A stretch of 64,000 bases of DNA from Pseudo-nitzschia pungens (lineage: Eukaryota > Bacillariophyta > Bacillariophyceae > Bacillariales > Bacillariaceae). The notes beneath the pieces are model-generated. The model was not told where the DNA came from and searched no databases. It worked only from the letters and a program-made list of their open reading frames with translations. Made by a program: the position numbers and the translations under genes. Shown in pieces: positions 44,138 through 54,212 of this stretch (positions within the stretch are counted from its first letter, which is position 1; the number at the start of each line of letters is the position of its first letter). The DNA lies in NCBI GenBank assembly GCA_037355855.1, contig CM074763.1:4588001-4652000 (forward strand). Reading direction: 5' to 3'.

Positions 44138-46206
44138 CCATGGCTTTCCAGCTGACCTCCTCCAATCACTTGAGGGATCATCTTGACTGGCCGAGATGTC
44201 CTCCATCTTGGCCTCCAGCAGCAAAGCGCTTATGGACTAAGGCTCTTCAGACATGTTTTCTTCCCCCCTGTCCACCCCCTGCAGCCAGGGCACTGGCTCC
44301 TTCTTTCCATCTTGGGCATTGGCTCTCTGCCCAGACAGCTTCTCTCTGGCCTTGGTTTTTGTCTCCATCCACCAACAGAATATTCTTCAAAACTTCTACT
44401 GGCTGGATTGTGAGCACCTCCCAGGGCAGGGGTAGATACAGGGTCACTTCTGAACTCATTTCTGACAAACCAGCCTGTGCTGATGTGCTTGTCTGCCCTG
44501 TTATTTGTGGACAAGTTGTACGCGTTGTTGGGTCCTCTGCTTTTGTTTCTGAACCTCCTGACATGGATCCTCTGGAGTACAATCCATTTGATTCTCTTCC
44601 AGACTCCCCAGTAGATGCCTTTGATGCACTCTGTGCGTCTCCAAGGGTACTTCTCCACAAATATTCCCTACCACAGGCTGGCTGTCAGCACCATGTTGAT
44701 GCTATCCAGAGTGGTACTGCCAGTGCTGTATGTGATGGTTCATTTGATCCGGACCTTCTCAGAGGAACTTCTGCTTTCATTTTGTCACCCAATACCTCCA
44801 CCAAGACTGCTTCATTGTTCCTCACTGGCTGTAATTTTGTCAGTGGATCCCCTGAGGATCAGTCATCCTACAGGAGTGAACTGGCGGGTATCATTGGAGT
44901 TCTCACCTGTTGCACTGCTCTGGTGAATCTTTTTGATATTGCTTCTGGCTCTATCACTATTGCTCTGGATGGTGACACAGCTCTCAAACAGGCTCAGGGA
45001 TCTTGGCCTTTGGTTATTTCCCAGAAGTCTTTTGATTATGTTTATGTCATCAGAAACATGATTTCTGCCCTGCCAATCTCTGTGCACTTTCAGTGGGTTC
45101 AGGGACATCAAGCTGGAATCTTTCTTGATTGGTGGGCCCTTCGCAATCATCAGGTTGACAGCATGGCAAAGGCCTTTCTCTCTGTTCATAGAGCTTCTGC
45201 CCATCACTATCCCAGACTTGTGTTTGAGGCTTGGGCATTTTCTCTCAATGGATGCAAGTGTTCAAGGTTTGATCAGATTGCTCTGCATGTTGCCATTTCT
45301 GGTCCTCCTCTTCTTAAATACTGGCAGACCCACCATGATATTCCCATTCCACAACCTGTTTTGAGTTCCATCCATTGGTGTGCCCATCTGTCTGCCTTCA
45401 AGCGATTACCTCCTGGCATGCAAAGGTGGTTTGTCAAGTTTGCTTCTGGATGCATTGGTGTTGGCAACCAACTCCTTCACTACCAGTATCAGGATCACTC
45501 CAGGTGCCCATTGTGTGATGCAGACAACGAGAAGGTTTCTCATGTGCTCTCCTGCAAGGACACTGGGGCTGTCACGCATAGTGTGTCAGCTTTCAAGGGA
45601 CCACTGCAGAAGAGGCTTGAAGTTGAACAAACTGATCCATCATTGGTTGTTGCCATTGTGGATCTTCTCACCAGAGTTCGGAAGGGCCAGAGAATTTATC
45701 CATCATCTTACTCATTTGCAATAGCTTCTGCTGTCAGAGCACAGAGGACTATTGGTTGGCACAACTGGCTTCTTGGTAGGTGGTCTCCTCGCTGGTACCA
45801 AATTCAGGCTGACTACTACTCCCACATTGGAAGCAAGCGCTCTCCCAAACGTTGGGCTACAGCTATCATCCATCAGTTCTTTCTTACCTCCTGGGATCTT
45901 TGGACTTATAGGAATGAACGACTCCATGGTCCTGGGGGTACCCTGGATGCTGAACAACACCAATCTCTTGATGCTTCCATCACTTCAGAATTGGCAATTG
46001 GTGCAGCTGGTGCACTTCCCCAGTCACACTCCCTGTTACAAACCCCTTTCCACGTCCTACAAGGTTACACCCTGACTGCCAAGCGGCAGTGGCTTGCAAC
46101 CATCCACCTTGCAAGGAAGCAATATGCAGCGCCTGTCACACCAGTGCAGCCATACCAACAAGAGGCTGCTCTTCTCAGAGCCTGGCTTACTGGACCTCAG
46201 GGTTGA
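44138..46206 (+). pseudogene. LINE ORF2 C-terminal part, complete copy
   Basis: RNase H (DGSF, YRSEL, LDGDT, HQVDSMAKAF), zinc finger CPLCDADNEKVSHVLSC and the true ORF2 end (LDASITSELAIGAAGALPQ to TGPQG, stop 46,204-46,206). RNase H would remove RNA after target-primed reverse transcription. It is in frame with 24,972-28,743 once element A and one CTCTC are removed. Confidence 0.85.
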
Positions 46207-46503
46207 TTACACTTTGTCCCTTGGTTTTGTCTTCTGTTACTGCTTCTCATCCTGTCCCATCCCTTTTGATACTGGATCTTATCCCAATATCTTCATTCCC
46301 ATTTCACTTTCTCTCAAGTCCCTCTTTTGTGGGACTTGTTTGTCCTTTTCCCTGCTTGATGTTCAAGGTTTGTTTGAAAATTTGTCGTTCTGCCACTTGG
46401 GGTCCTGACTCTATGATGGAGGCGACGTTAAAGTCTGGTTACAGACTGAGTAATTTAGTTTCACCTTTGGTGATTAAAGTTATTTAAATACGTATATTAT
46501 TAT
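46207..46503 (+). other. LINE 3' UTR
   Basis: About 300 bp, ending GATTAAAGTTATTTAAATACG and a TATTATTAT run just before the right target-site duplication. There is no long poly-A. Confidence 0.7.
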
Positions 46504-46522
46504 TGGATTGAAACATTTTGCT
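46504..46522. repeat. right target-site duplication of the LINE
   Basis: Exact 19-bp copy of 20,453-20,471, followed by CAAAAAGT and a run of ten G. Confidence 0.85.
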
Positions 46523-46637
46523 CAAAAAGTGGGGGGGGGGTTCAAGAAAAGGGAGAAAAATGGTTGAGAATAATGGAAAAAAGGTTGCAAAATAAAAAAA
46601 AATTGGTTTGCGTTTCTCTGAAAATGGTTGCGTTCAG

Positions 46638-47163
46638 GAACATTATGGAAAAAAAACTTTTCTGGAAAATTTCCATTTTCATGCGTGCGACTACTCTCAA
46701 AAAAATCTCAGGGCACTAATGGCTCTTCTATATTTTTAATTATGCTGAGCGACCATAATTTAATGGTCATAAACCAAAATCTTTGTCCTCAAAAAGTGTC
46801 CTCAAAAAGTGTCCTCAACGATTTTGTCCTCAAAAAGTGTCCTCAACGATTTTGTTCTCAACAATTATGTCCTCAACGTTTTGTCCTCAACCTCTATGAC
46901 TTCAACGTTGAGGTTGAGGACAGTCTTTTGAGGACATAATTGTTGAGGACAAAATTGTTGAGGACACTTTTTGAGGACAAAATTGTTGAGGACACATTTT
47001 GAGGACAATTGTTTTGAGGACAGTTTTGAGGACACTCTAAGTACTCATACACCCAGCCATTAAAGTGTATATTTAACAAAAAACAGCCGTTAAAAATTAC
47101 ATCAATTTTACACGCATGAATATGGAAATTTTTCTCAAAAAAAACTTTTTTCCATAATGTTCC
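46638..47163. mobile_element. foldback-type inverted-repeat element
   Basis: Outer arms at 46,638-46,688 and 47,111-47,163 are inverted copies (GGAACATTATGGAAAAAA and AAAATTTCCAT...TTCATGCGTG). The interior is a second inverted array: about seven TGTCCTCAA units (46,785-46,895) face about nine TTGAGGACA units (46,905-47,035). No coding sequence. It could be a foldback or MITE-like element; the exact ends and any target duplication are not resolved. Confidence 0.65.
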
Positions 47164-47200
47164 AGGTCGCGTTGGTTGGTCACGAACCAGTTTTCGGATG

Positions 47201-47235
47201 AATAAGAGCTCATAATTCCAGTTGAACAACTTGTT
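47201..47235 (+). repeat. possible LTR-end relic
   Basis: AATAAGAGCTCATAATTCCA then GTTGAACAACTTGTT closely matches the minus-strand terminal 35-40 bases of the Copia LTR at 49,202, but in opposite orientation. It may be the end of a decayed related LTR. Confidence 0.4.
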
Positions 47236-47280
47236 AGTGTACAATATGTAATAACGGGACGCCTGACCCAGACAGTTATT

Positions 47281-47357
47281 AAGCTCCACGCTAGCACTCG
47301 GAGCTAGCGCTCGGAGCTACTAGCGCTCGGAGCTAGTAGTAGTGCTCTGAGCTAGCA
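47281..47357. repeat. CGGAGCTAGC short repeat cluster
   Basis: Four to five degenerate copies of GCTCGGAGCTA(GC), partly palindromic through AGCT and GCTAGC. No function is evident. Confidence 0.6.
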
Positions 47358-48145
47358 TAGCAAGATCGAACCACTAGCTAAACACTACTCCAAATGCTAC
47401 CTGTACACTACAGTACTGAACCTACAGAGCTGTTATTCTTCTTATTATTATACGAGACAGCAAAGCAAGCTGTCACACCACAGAGCTGAACGCTCTGGCT
47501 CAGCTCCCTCCACTATTCTTCTTCGTCTGGTCTGGTTTGAGTAATTTACATACAGGTACATCGTCTTATTGGTCATCAACAAAGGACACCTGACATAAAA
47601 AAGCTTCGAATGGTCACAAAGACCCCTTTAGATATTCGGTTGGGACCTGACGAAAACAGGGTTCGACAGGGTTTTTCCCGTAATACATAAATAATTTGTT
47701 TCTTGCTTGTCGTAGTTTCGTCCGATCTGACATCCATGATGTCTGAAGAATATCCGAATTCTTTCAGTACACGTCCGGGAAAATAATGATATTACGTATT
47801 ATGTAATTGCATGAATGATGCATGCAATTTCAGAAGCGCTTTGTGTCACATGCCTGTCCCCTTTTAGGAAAGAGAGTCATGATAAAGTATTGTGTTGTGC
47901 TTCTTTCTCTGTACAGAAGTACTACGGTACTTCGTATTTTGTAAGACATGCGGTATTTTGGTGGTTGGGCAAATCGGAAGATTCTACCGTAACCTTACCG
48001 GTAAATTACGTATCCGTACCAACCACCACTCTTCCGCATCCACGACGTGTATCTGAATCTTTCCATAAAAAAACTTTTCATAGCTTTGTTCGCAAATCAC
48101 TTTCATCAAACATAACTCAAAACCAAAGAATCCTGAATCACCATC
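47358..48145. other. upstream region of the BspA-like gene
   Basis: No gene is seen. It includes CTACCGTAACCTTACCGG (about 47,984), another copy of the intergenic near-palindrome family, and probably the promoter of the following gene. Confidence 0.5.
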
Positions 48146-48937
48146 ATGGGGCAACAAATTGTAGTCCTACTAGCTTTTCTCGCTGCTGTTTTCGGCGGAG
48201 ATACAGCACATGCTAAATCATTCAACGAAATCTGCGACACACGTTGTGATGAAGACCAAAGCCAGGTAATTGTCGACAATGACGGAATGGAGTTCGGATC
48301 CGTGGTTCATGCATGCGTCAATGGAGATGAAAGCTGCCCTTTTGATACAAAGATTTCTATCGAATGCTGGGATGTATCGAAAGTGACTGACATGGAAGGG
48401 GCCTTTGAAGGATTGGAGAACTTTAATGGTCGGCTCGATTGCTGGGATGTATCGAGCGTTACAAACATGAAACGAATGTTTTTCGGTGCAAAATCTTTTG
48501 ATCAAGGCATCTCTGAGTGGGATGTATCGCACGTCACAAGCATGGACGAAATGTTTCGTTCTGCCGAATCCTTTTCTCAAGATCTCGGGCAATGGGATGT
48601 AGCACGCGTTCAAAGCATGCAAGGAATGTTTTCCGGTGTAAACTCCGTGGTTTCTCAAAGATTTTGGAAATGGAATACAGCGAGTGTTACATCCATGAAG
48701 GAAATGTTTCAAGATGTGAAGGAGTTCCCATCAATGGCTAAGAAAAACCTAATAAGAATCAATCCTGCGAATGACGTTGCAATGGACGGCATGTTGGAGC
48801 GTACCGGATTTGCCTCCCAGGTCAGGCGAAGGTCGACAGGATCCTATCTGAAGATAGTTGCAAGAAGATACCGTACCAGATATCCCACATATCCCACGAG
48901 AATCTCAAGAAATTTGCCAGGTTGGCCCTATGGATTC

Positions 48938-49128
48938 CCCACCAAACAACCGACTAACCCCACCCGATACCCCACCCGATACCCCACCAGATACCCCACC
49001 AGATACCCCACCACCAGATACCCCACCAGAAAGCCTATCACCGTGAGTTTCCCAACCAGATACCCCACCCCATACCCCACCAGATACCCCACCAGGTACC
49101 CCACCAGATACCCCACCAGATACCCCAC
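48938..49128 (+). repeat. RYPT-coding minisatellite, block 1
   Basis: Direct repeats of AGATACCCCACC and variants (CGATACCCCACC, CCATACCCCACC) coding RYPT/PYPT, with an internal KPITVSFPT segment. Block 2 at 62,459-62,690 repeats the same order, including KQPTNP and RKPITVSFP. Confidence 0.85.
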
Positions 49129-49195
49129 CCACATCCCTACCAGAGAAATCACCAGAGACCCTAGTGCCGTACTAAACTTTGGGGGGGTTACCATC

Positions 49196-49200
49196 AGATA
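49196..49200. repeat. target-site duplication AGATA, left of Copia
   Basis: AGATA is repeated at 62,453-62,457. Counting it once makes the BspA-like frame continuous. Confidence 0.8.
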
Positions 49201-49201
49201 T

Positions 49202-49560
49202 AACAAGTTGTATAACTGGAAATTATGAGCTCTTATTGTTCTATCTATCGAATCATGTGTTTTCTCTCTTTACATGATAACTCTCGATAATTGTATGTTG
49301 CTCGGTTCTTTATCTTCTTCAGTTAATACTTCAACTGTGTTCTTTGGATGTGTTCTTTGGATACTTCAATATCTTGCGCACCTCTGGGCGCGCCGTACGG
49401 TACTGTTGTACGACTTCTTTCTGTTTCTACGCGCGATACTGTTGCGCTCACTGTCTGTTTCTACGCGCAATACTGTTGCGCTCACTGTCTGTTTCTACGC
49501 GCGGTACTGTTGCGCTCACTTTCTGTTTCTTATTACTTAACAACCTTGTTCTGTGTTGTT
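49202..49560 (-). repeat. Copia LTR (3' LTR)
   Basis: 359 bp, same sequence as 62,093-62,451 by eye. It contains three tandem 34-bp units, TCTGTTTCTACGCGC..TACTG plus TTGCGCTCACTG. Confidence 0.92.
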
Positions 49561-49676
49561 CCCTCCTTAATATGTGCTGTAAGGATTCTAGAAATGGGGA
49601 ACATAGAATGGCTGAGGCACATATTACTGTTTCATGATTAAAATGTTTTTCTTATATAATTCTTTTTGCACTTATC

Positions 49677-51999
49677 TTATTTGGTCATGAATTCATTGAC
49701 GAGACTGTGGAAGGCTGTTTGTCCCAAAGGCTTGGTGAGGATGTCTGCATAGTTATCTTGGGATCTGATGTGGTTGACAGAGATGACCTTTCCTGCTTGG
49801 TTCTCGCGCACAAAGTGGTATGCCAAAGCAATTGATTTCTTATTCAAGGAGCTTGCAGGATTGGTTGAATTCAGCACCACACTCTTGTTGTCCACATAAA
49901 TATCTGCTGGCTTGGTGATGGAAACTCCCATGGATCTCAAATGGTATCTCAATCTGATTGCCAAAGCCACTGCATCCTTCAAGGCTGTAAACTCAGCGCC
50001 GAAAGTACTGGTGTGAACTGAGGTCTGGCGTTTGGATTTCCAGTACACCGGTGTGGATCCAACAAATGCAATAAGTCCTGTAATGCTTCTGCCTGTCACC
50101 AAATCATGAGCATGATCACTGTCACAAAAGATTGTAATCTGCAATTCTTTTACCTTTGGAATTGGGAACATGGGATCAAACTCCTCCTTATAATACTTGT
50201 ATTGGTGAGTAAAATCCTCCATCCGTGTTGGTTCTTCATTGACTGTAGTTCTTGGGGGTCTTGGATCCACGACTAGGCCTTTGTTTTTATACTTCTTGAG
50301 ATATCCAAGTATATATCTTGCCATTTCAAGGTGATTCTTTCTGGGACTCGCTGAAAATCTGGATAAGGAAGATACTGCATATGTGATATCAATTCTCCCG
50401 GTCAACACCACCCATTGGCACAAACCTATGATATGTTGAAATTCCTTGTGCTCTGTTACATCCAGGAATTCGGATGTATCCAGTTCTGGTCTGCAATCTG
50501 GATGCATGGGGACATGGTTTGGGTGAAGGGTGAGTCCATGCTTGATTTCATACTTCCTTAGAACTTCTGTGATGTAAGATCCCGAATTGAGAAGAATCCT
50601 GCCATCCTTGATTTGTCTCACACTTGTTCCAAGATAGTACTGTGGCTTTTCTTCAATATTTCTCAGGGCAAATTCTTGTTCAATGAGTGCAATCCAGTTC
50701 TCAGGTTTCTTTGCAACAACAATCAAATCATCCACATGAGTTGCAATGTAACAGTACCCTTCCCCTTCAGGCTCTGGGCGCATCCATAAATCAGGATCTG
50801 CGCGCGATGGTCTGAACCCTAAACCTGCAAGTGTATCGGCAAAGAAATCCATGTACGCTCTGCTGCTTCCAGCAAGACCATACAAAGCGCGTTGTACTTC
50901 AACTTTGCAACCCTTGTTTTTGCCAAAAACATCATCGGCCCAACACCAGACTTTCTCTTGGTTAGGGGCTGTAGGAAATGCATTCCCCACATCTGCTGTC
51001 ATTAAATCAAGCTTCTGATGCTGCGCAATTAGGAATAACAGGAATACAGAGAGACTGTCCACTTGGCTGGAATAAGTGTTGACATGGCTGGAGTCAACCA
51101 AATGCCCTCCTGCAACTAAACGCGATTTGTATCTTCGGTCTTCACTCTTTACATCCCAGATCATTTTGAGCTTGACTTCTTGCCATCCTTCGGATTCTGG
51201 GAATTCTGTTGCCGGATCATGGAATTTGAAACACTCCAATCTCTCCAAGTTTTCCATTTCCTTGTCAATGCTCTCTTGCCATTTCTTATTTCCAGCTTCC
51301 AGATCAAACTGCACACACTGCTGGTATGTGTTTGGAATCTTGATGCCAAATTTCTCTCGTTGCTTCTTTGCTGCAAGCCGTTGATTTCTTGATAACAATC
51401 TTTTCTTTTTCTTACTTGGATTCTGCATGGCGCGTCGAAGTTTCTTTGGGAGTTTGACACGTGCTCTTGCTTGTGGTCTTGGCTGGACTCTTCTCATTCG
51501 TCTGATAATGTTACTGTTTTCCTTTAAAATTGAGTCAGCCCATGTACCCAATGGTCCGCTTGAGCGTCTGCTGCTGTTTTCCACGATGTACATCTTGATG
51601 TATTTGGCACAAGCAACCGGTTGATCCTTTTGTAAAACAGTAAGTGGGATGTCCATGACAACTGTGCCAACATCAGTGACAAACTGAGCCTTGAAAATCA
51701 ACATCCCTTCTTTCCAATGGTGATTTAGTATCTTCCTAAATTCGCTGGTCAAGTTTTGGTCTGTGCTCTCAAGAATATCCAGGTGAGACTCTGCATTGTT
51801 GGTGCAGTCAAGGTCTTTTGGTAGGGCTTCTTCTTCATCTTGTTCAGCGCTTGCTTCCTCTTCTTCTTCGGCTCCAATATCTAACTCATCTGGATCTTCC
51901 GCATCAGTTGTACCTCCTGCATCCATGTCATCATCCTTGGTTTCAAAATTTTGTTTCAAGAAGGTTTCCAAATTGCTCGTAGAGTGTTCCATGCCTGTT
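49677..51999 (-). pseudogene. Copia pol, C-terminal half: RT and RNase H
   Basis: Minus-strand frame from the element B insertion site (TGMEHSTSNLETFLKQNF) through an acidic then basic linker to the Copia RT: SIDKEMENLERLECFKF, KSRLVAGGHLVD, LMTADVGNAFPTAP, QRALYGLAGSSRAY and the catalytic IATHVDDLIVV. RNase H follows: IFCDSDHAHDLVTGRSITG, WKSKRQTSVHTSTFGAEFTA, IYVDNKSVV and DNYADILTKPLG. The order is typical of Copia pol and all main catalytic residues I can identify are present. Only the nested insertion breaks it; the N-terminal half is at 59,485-61,753. Confidence 0.9.
51995..51999. repeat. target-site duplication CTGTT, left of element B
   Basis: CTGTT is repeated at 59,485-59,489. The Copia frame joins across it (DST then GMEHS on the minus strand). 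Confidence 0.85.
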
Positions 52000-52190
52000 T
52001 GCCATACCCCGGGTCTACTAGTGATTAGAATAGTAGTGATATGCAAATTGTGAGCCCTATTGGTTAGTCTATTTGCTACAGTTCCAAGAGCGCTCTGAAT
52101 CGGCGATTCTGTCGACTCGCTGATTGTTTTTTTATCCTTATCCTTAATCCAATCCCGAATGGATTCGTGACTGTATTCCAGCGCACAGCA
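52000..52190 (-). repeat. LTR of element B (3' LTR)
   Basis: 191 bp, TGCCATACCCC...GCGCACAGCA. The partner ends ...CACAGAA and differs at a few further positions, for example TTCCAGC vs TTCCGGC. Confidence 0.9.
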
Positions 52191-52218
52191 TGCTCCTCCA
52201 TGGTACTGTTACATTTGG

Positions 52219-52723
52219 TTACTTCTCCAGTTCAGTGCTATCCCTGCAATAATAGGGATGGACTCTCCTGATATTAACCCGGTCGGTTACAAAGGGAGCA
52301 GTTTCAATAGTCACAGTTCCATTGTCATGGGCCTTGAGCACCTTGTAAGGTCCCTGCCGGGGGAAGGATAGTTTTGGATAATGCCCTTCCTTTCCAGGGT
52401 GACATAGTCTCCTTCCTTGTAGACATGGGGGATCCTCTTCCGGTTCTCCCTGATGTTGCTCTTGTGGATACTCTTCTGTTTCCTTGCCTGGATTGCTTCC
52501 CAATCCACTGGGAAATTCACCGGCATAAACATGTCCCTCCCAAACACCAATTGTGCCGGGGAGTGCCCCAAGGTTGTGTGGATGGCGCTTCTGATAGCAT
52601 ACGCCGCTTTGGTGGTGAACTCCTCAAAAGGATCCTTCTCGTGGAGGTCTCTTTGTTCCAGGTTAAAGGACAATAGGCAGTCCTTCAGGACCTGGTGGAT
52701 TCTCTCCAACACTGAGTTGGATT
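52219..52723 (-). pseudogene. element B integrase C-terminal part
   Basis: Minus-strand continuation after element C: NSVLERIHQVLKDC carries the Glu of the DDE triad, followed by ATKAAYAIRSAIHTTLGHSPAQ-type sequence and the C-terminal chromatin/DNA-binding region EGDYVTLERKG. A frame break near 52,380 separates the last portion. It joins in frame to NPQS at 55,924 once C and one GGATT are removed. Confidence 0.8.
52719..52723. repeat. target-site duplication GGATT, left of element C
   Basis: GGATT is repeated at 55,919-55,923 and lies in the integrase sequence coding NPQS|NSVLE. Confidence 0.88.
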
Positions 52724-53093
52724 TGTTACGGTCTAGAGTAGAATTAGACGGAGTAATACGGGATAGAGGTATTTTAAAGATGGAAGGTTAATAAATTGTG
52801 TTATGAAAGAGAATGGTTGAATACTTTACGAGATGGGAATGATTCCTTGAGTATGGAATGAATGATCGAACAATGATATTATTGTTCGTCGGGCATAATA
52901 TCAATAATCGTTGAGTCACTTGAATCTTTGTTTATCTTGATATTTGAATATCCAATTAGTACCGTATTGCATGTGTATTCTTGTACGTTGAATATTCAGT
53001 ATATGTACATGAATATCATACATATTTGAATATATGCGGGATTCAATAATCATTTAGAGTCTCTCGTAGGGTTGCCTACGCCAGCCCGTCACA
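52724..53093 (-). repeat. LTR of element C (3' LTR)
   Basis: 370 bp. It differs from 55,549-55,918 at GTAGGGTTGCC vs GTAGGGGTGCC. Confidence 0.92.
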
Positions 53094-54212
53094 TAGTTCC
53101 CCAATGATTAGGTGAGGTTCGCATGTGGTTCAATACAATAAGGTTCGGAGTTGAGTAGTATTGATGGAAAGAGATATGCTTGTTCGGAGAACCGGTTGAA
53201 GATGATATATGCCATTTGAAATATTTCGAAGATATATGGTAATGTAGATTGAAGTGGGATTGAAGAAGGTTCTTTGTGATACTCAAAAAATCGAAGATTT
53301 GTTTCTTGTTCTTGAGAGGGTCATAATGACATGCTAAAAATAGCAAAAAGAGTCGAAGAAAATTCTTTTCCTCCCCCAACTGTGATGGACCTCCCCTTGG
53401 GTAGTGGAGCTGATCATAGAAATTCAGTTTGTTTGAAATCAATTGATCGGTCGAAATCAGTTGCTCTTGGTAGGCATAAAAACACCTCCTGATGGCGAAA
53501 TTGGAGTTTAGGTAGGTGAAAAGCCGAGCGTTGGATGCGTTGCTTGCCGTATCTGCTCTGCAATTTTATGTGTTCAAGCAGAGAGGGGACGCATTGTTAG
53601 TTAGTTATTCCATAGAAATTCAGTTGCGATTTGCCGTATACTTTGTCCGGTCTTTTGGGTATATTTGCAGCAGTCTACTGGAGTTTTGAATTGTGTAACT
53701 CCAGAGCACCTCTGTGGGTGTAGAATATGGATTTTGTGGGATTGCTCTCTTATTTTTGGAGCTCCCTGTGGACTATTTGTTTGTCCGGCACAAGGTTGGC
53801 CTTGTTGTTGCTGCTGTACCCTTTATTTTGTTTTGCGTCTGTACCCTTATCGATATCGATATTGCGATTCGATGTTGATTTATTGATTGATTCATGATTC
53901 ATGGCGTTAGCGTCTGTACCCTTGCAATTAGTTCGCGTCCGAACCTTTTGCTTTATTTAGTTGCCATTGAATCTGTTTATTGTTTTTATTTGGTTGATTG
54001 TTGTTGCCGTCGCTGTGGATCGGTCTGAGCGCTTCGATTTCGAACATTTTGTTTGCAACAGGGCTCATCTCTGTAGGTTCGTTCCTCTCGTTTCGGGGAG
54101 TTCCCTCCATGCGTCTTCCCAGTCAGCAGGGCTGAGCTGGCAGTCAGTTCCAGGGGAGCTGAAGGCACGGTGCTGGATACTGTGATCCTTATATTGTTTG
54201 TTGTTCGAGTGG
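53094..54212. other. non-coding 3' part of element C
   Basis: A/T-rich sequence where pol would normally lie. It includes module M1 and a TATCGATATCGATATTGCGA repeat near 53,848. A minus-strand frame at 53,089-53,442 is open but has no recognisable features. Confidence 0.55.
53661..53822. repeat. shared module M1, element C copy
   Basis: TTTGCAGCAGTC, hairpin CTGGAGTT...AACTCCAG (perfect 8-bp stem), AGAGCACCTCTGTGGGTG, GGAGCTCCC, CAAGGTTGGCCTTG and GTTGTTGCTGCTGTACCCT. It is antisense to the gag gene of C. Confidence 0.72.

Larger units (their letters stand above)
35906..45958. repeat. tandem duplication, unit 2 (10,053 bp)
   Basis: Second unit of the duplication, two bases shorter because of the T36 run. 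It starts at CGAAACAC of the endonuclease region and ends with ACAAC in the ORF2 C-terminal region, after which unique LINE sequence follows. Confidence 0.88.
20472..46503 (+). mobile_element. non-LTR retrotransposon (LINE) with nested and duplicated content
   Basis: The element is bounded by the 19-bp duplication. It has a repeat-bearing 5' UTR, ORF1, and ORF2 with an APE-type endonuclease, RT, RNase H and a CCHC finger. An LTR element (A) sits in ORF2, and about 10.05 kb of the composite is duplicated in tandem. Removing element A and one duplicate leaves about 10.6 kb, with ORF2 in one frame of about 1,946 codons. The 3' end is A/T-rich without a clear poly-A tail. RNase H in ORF2 points to an APE-endonuclease clade such as I, Tad or a relative; the clade is unresolved. 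Confidence 0.85.
48146..49200 (+). pseudogene. BspA-like (DUF285) surface protein with RYPT repeats, 5' part
   Basis: The N-terminus MGQQIVVLLAFLAAVFGG with AHA at the likely cleavage site is a signal peptide. About five DUF285 units of about 25 residues follow, consensus WDVSxVTxMxxMFxxAxxF (residues about 70-195). After a basic stretch come RYPT/KQPT repeats (about 250-335), coded by a 12-bp AGATACCCCACC minisatellite, then HIPTREITRDPSAVLNFGGVTIRY. Such proteins are probably secreted or wall-bound; ligand unknown. The frame is cut at AGATA by the Copia element and would end in the LTR at 49,228. Skipping to 62,458 continues in frame (TIRYPTKQPTNP), giving about 457 residues. Confidence 0.82.

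Noticed and set aside
48938..49128. CRISPR-like array of regular short repeats
   Set aside because: The 12-bp units have no unique spacers and code RYPT in frame with a signal-peptide protein.
49274..49540. Cys/Leu-rich frames repeated at 62,165-62,431
   Set aside because: They lie inside the two Copia LTRs and derive from the 34-bp LTR repeats.
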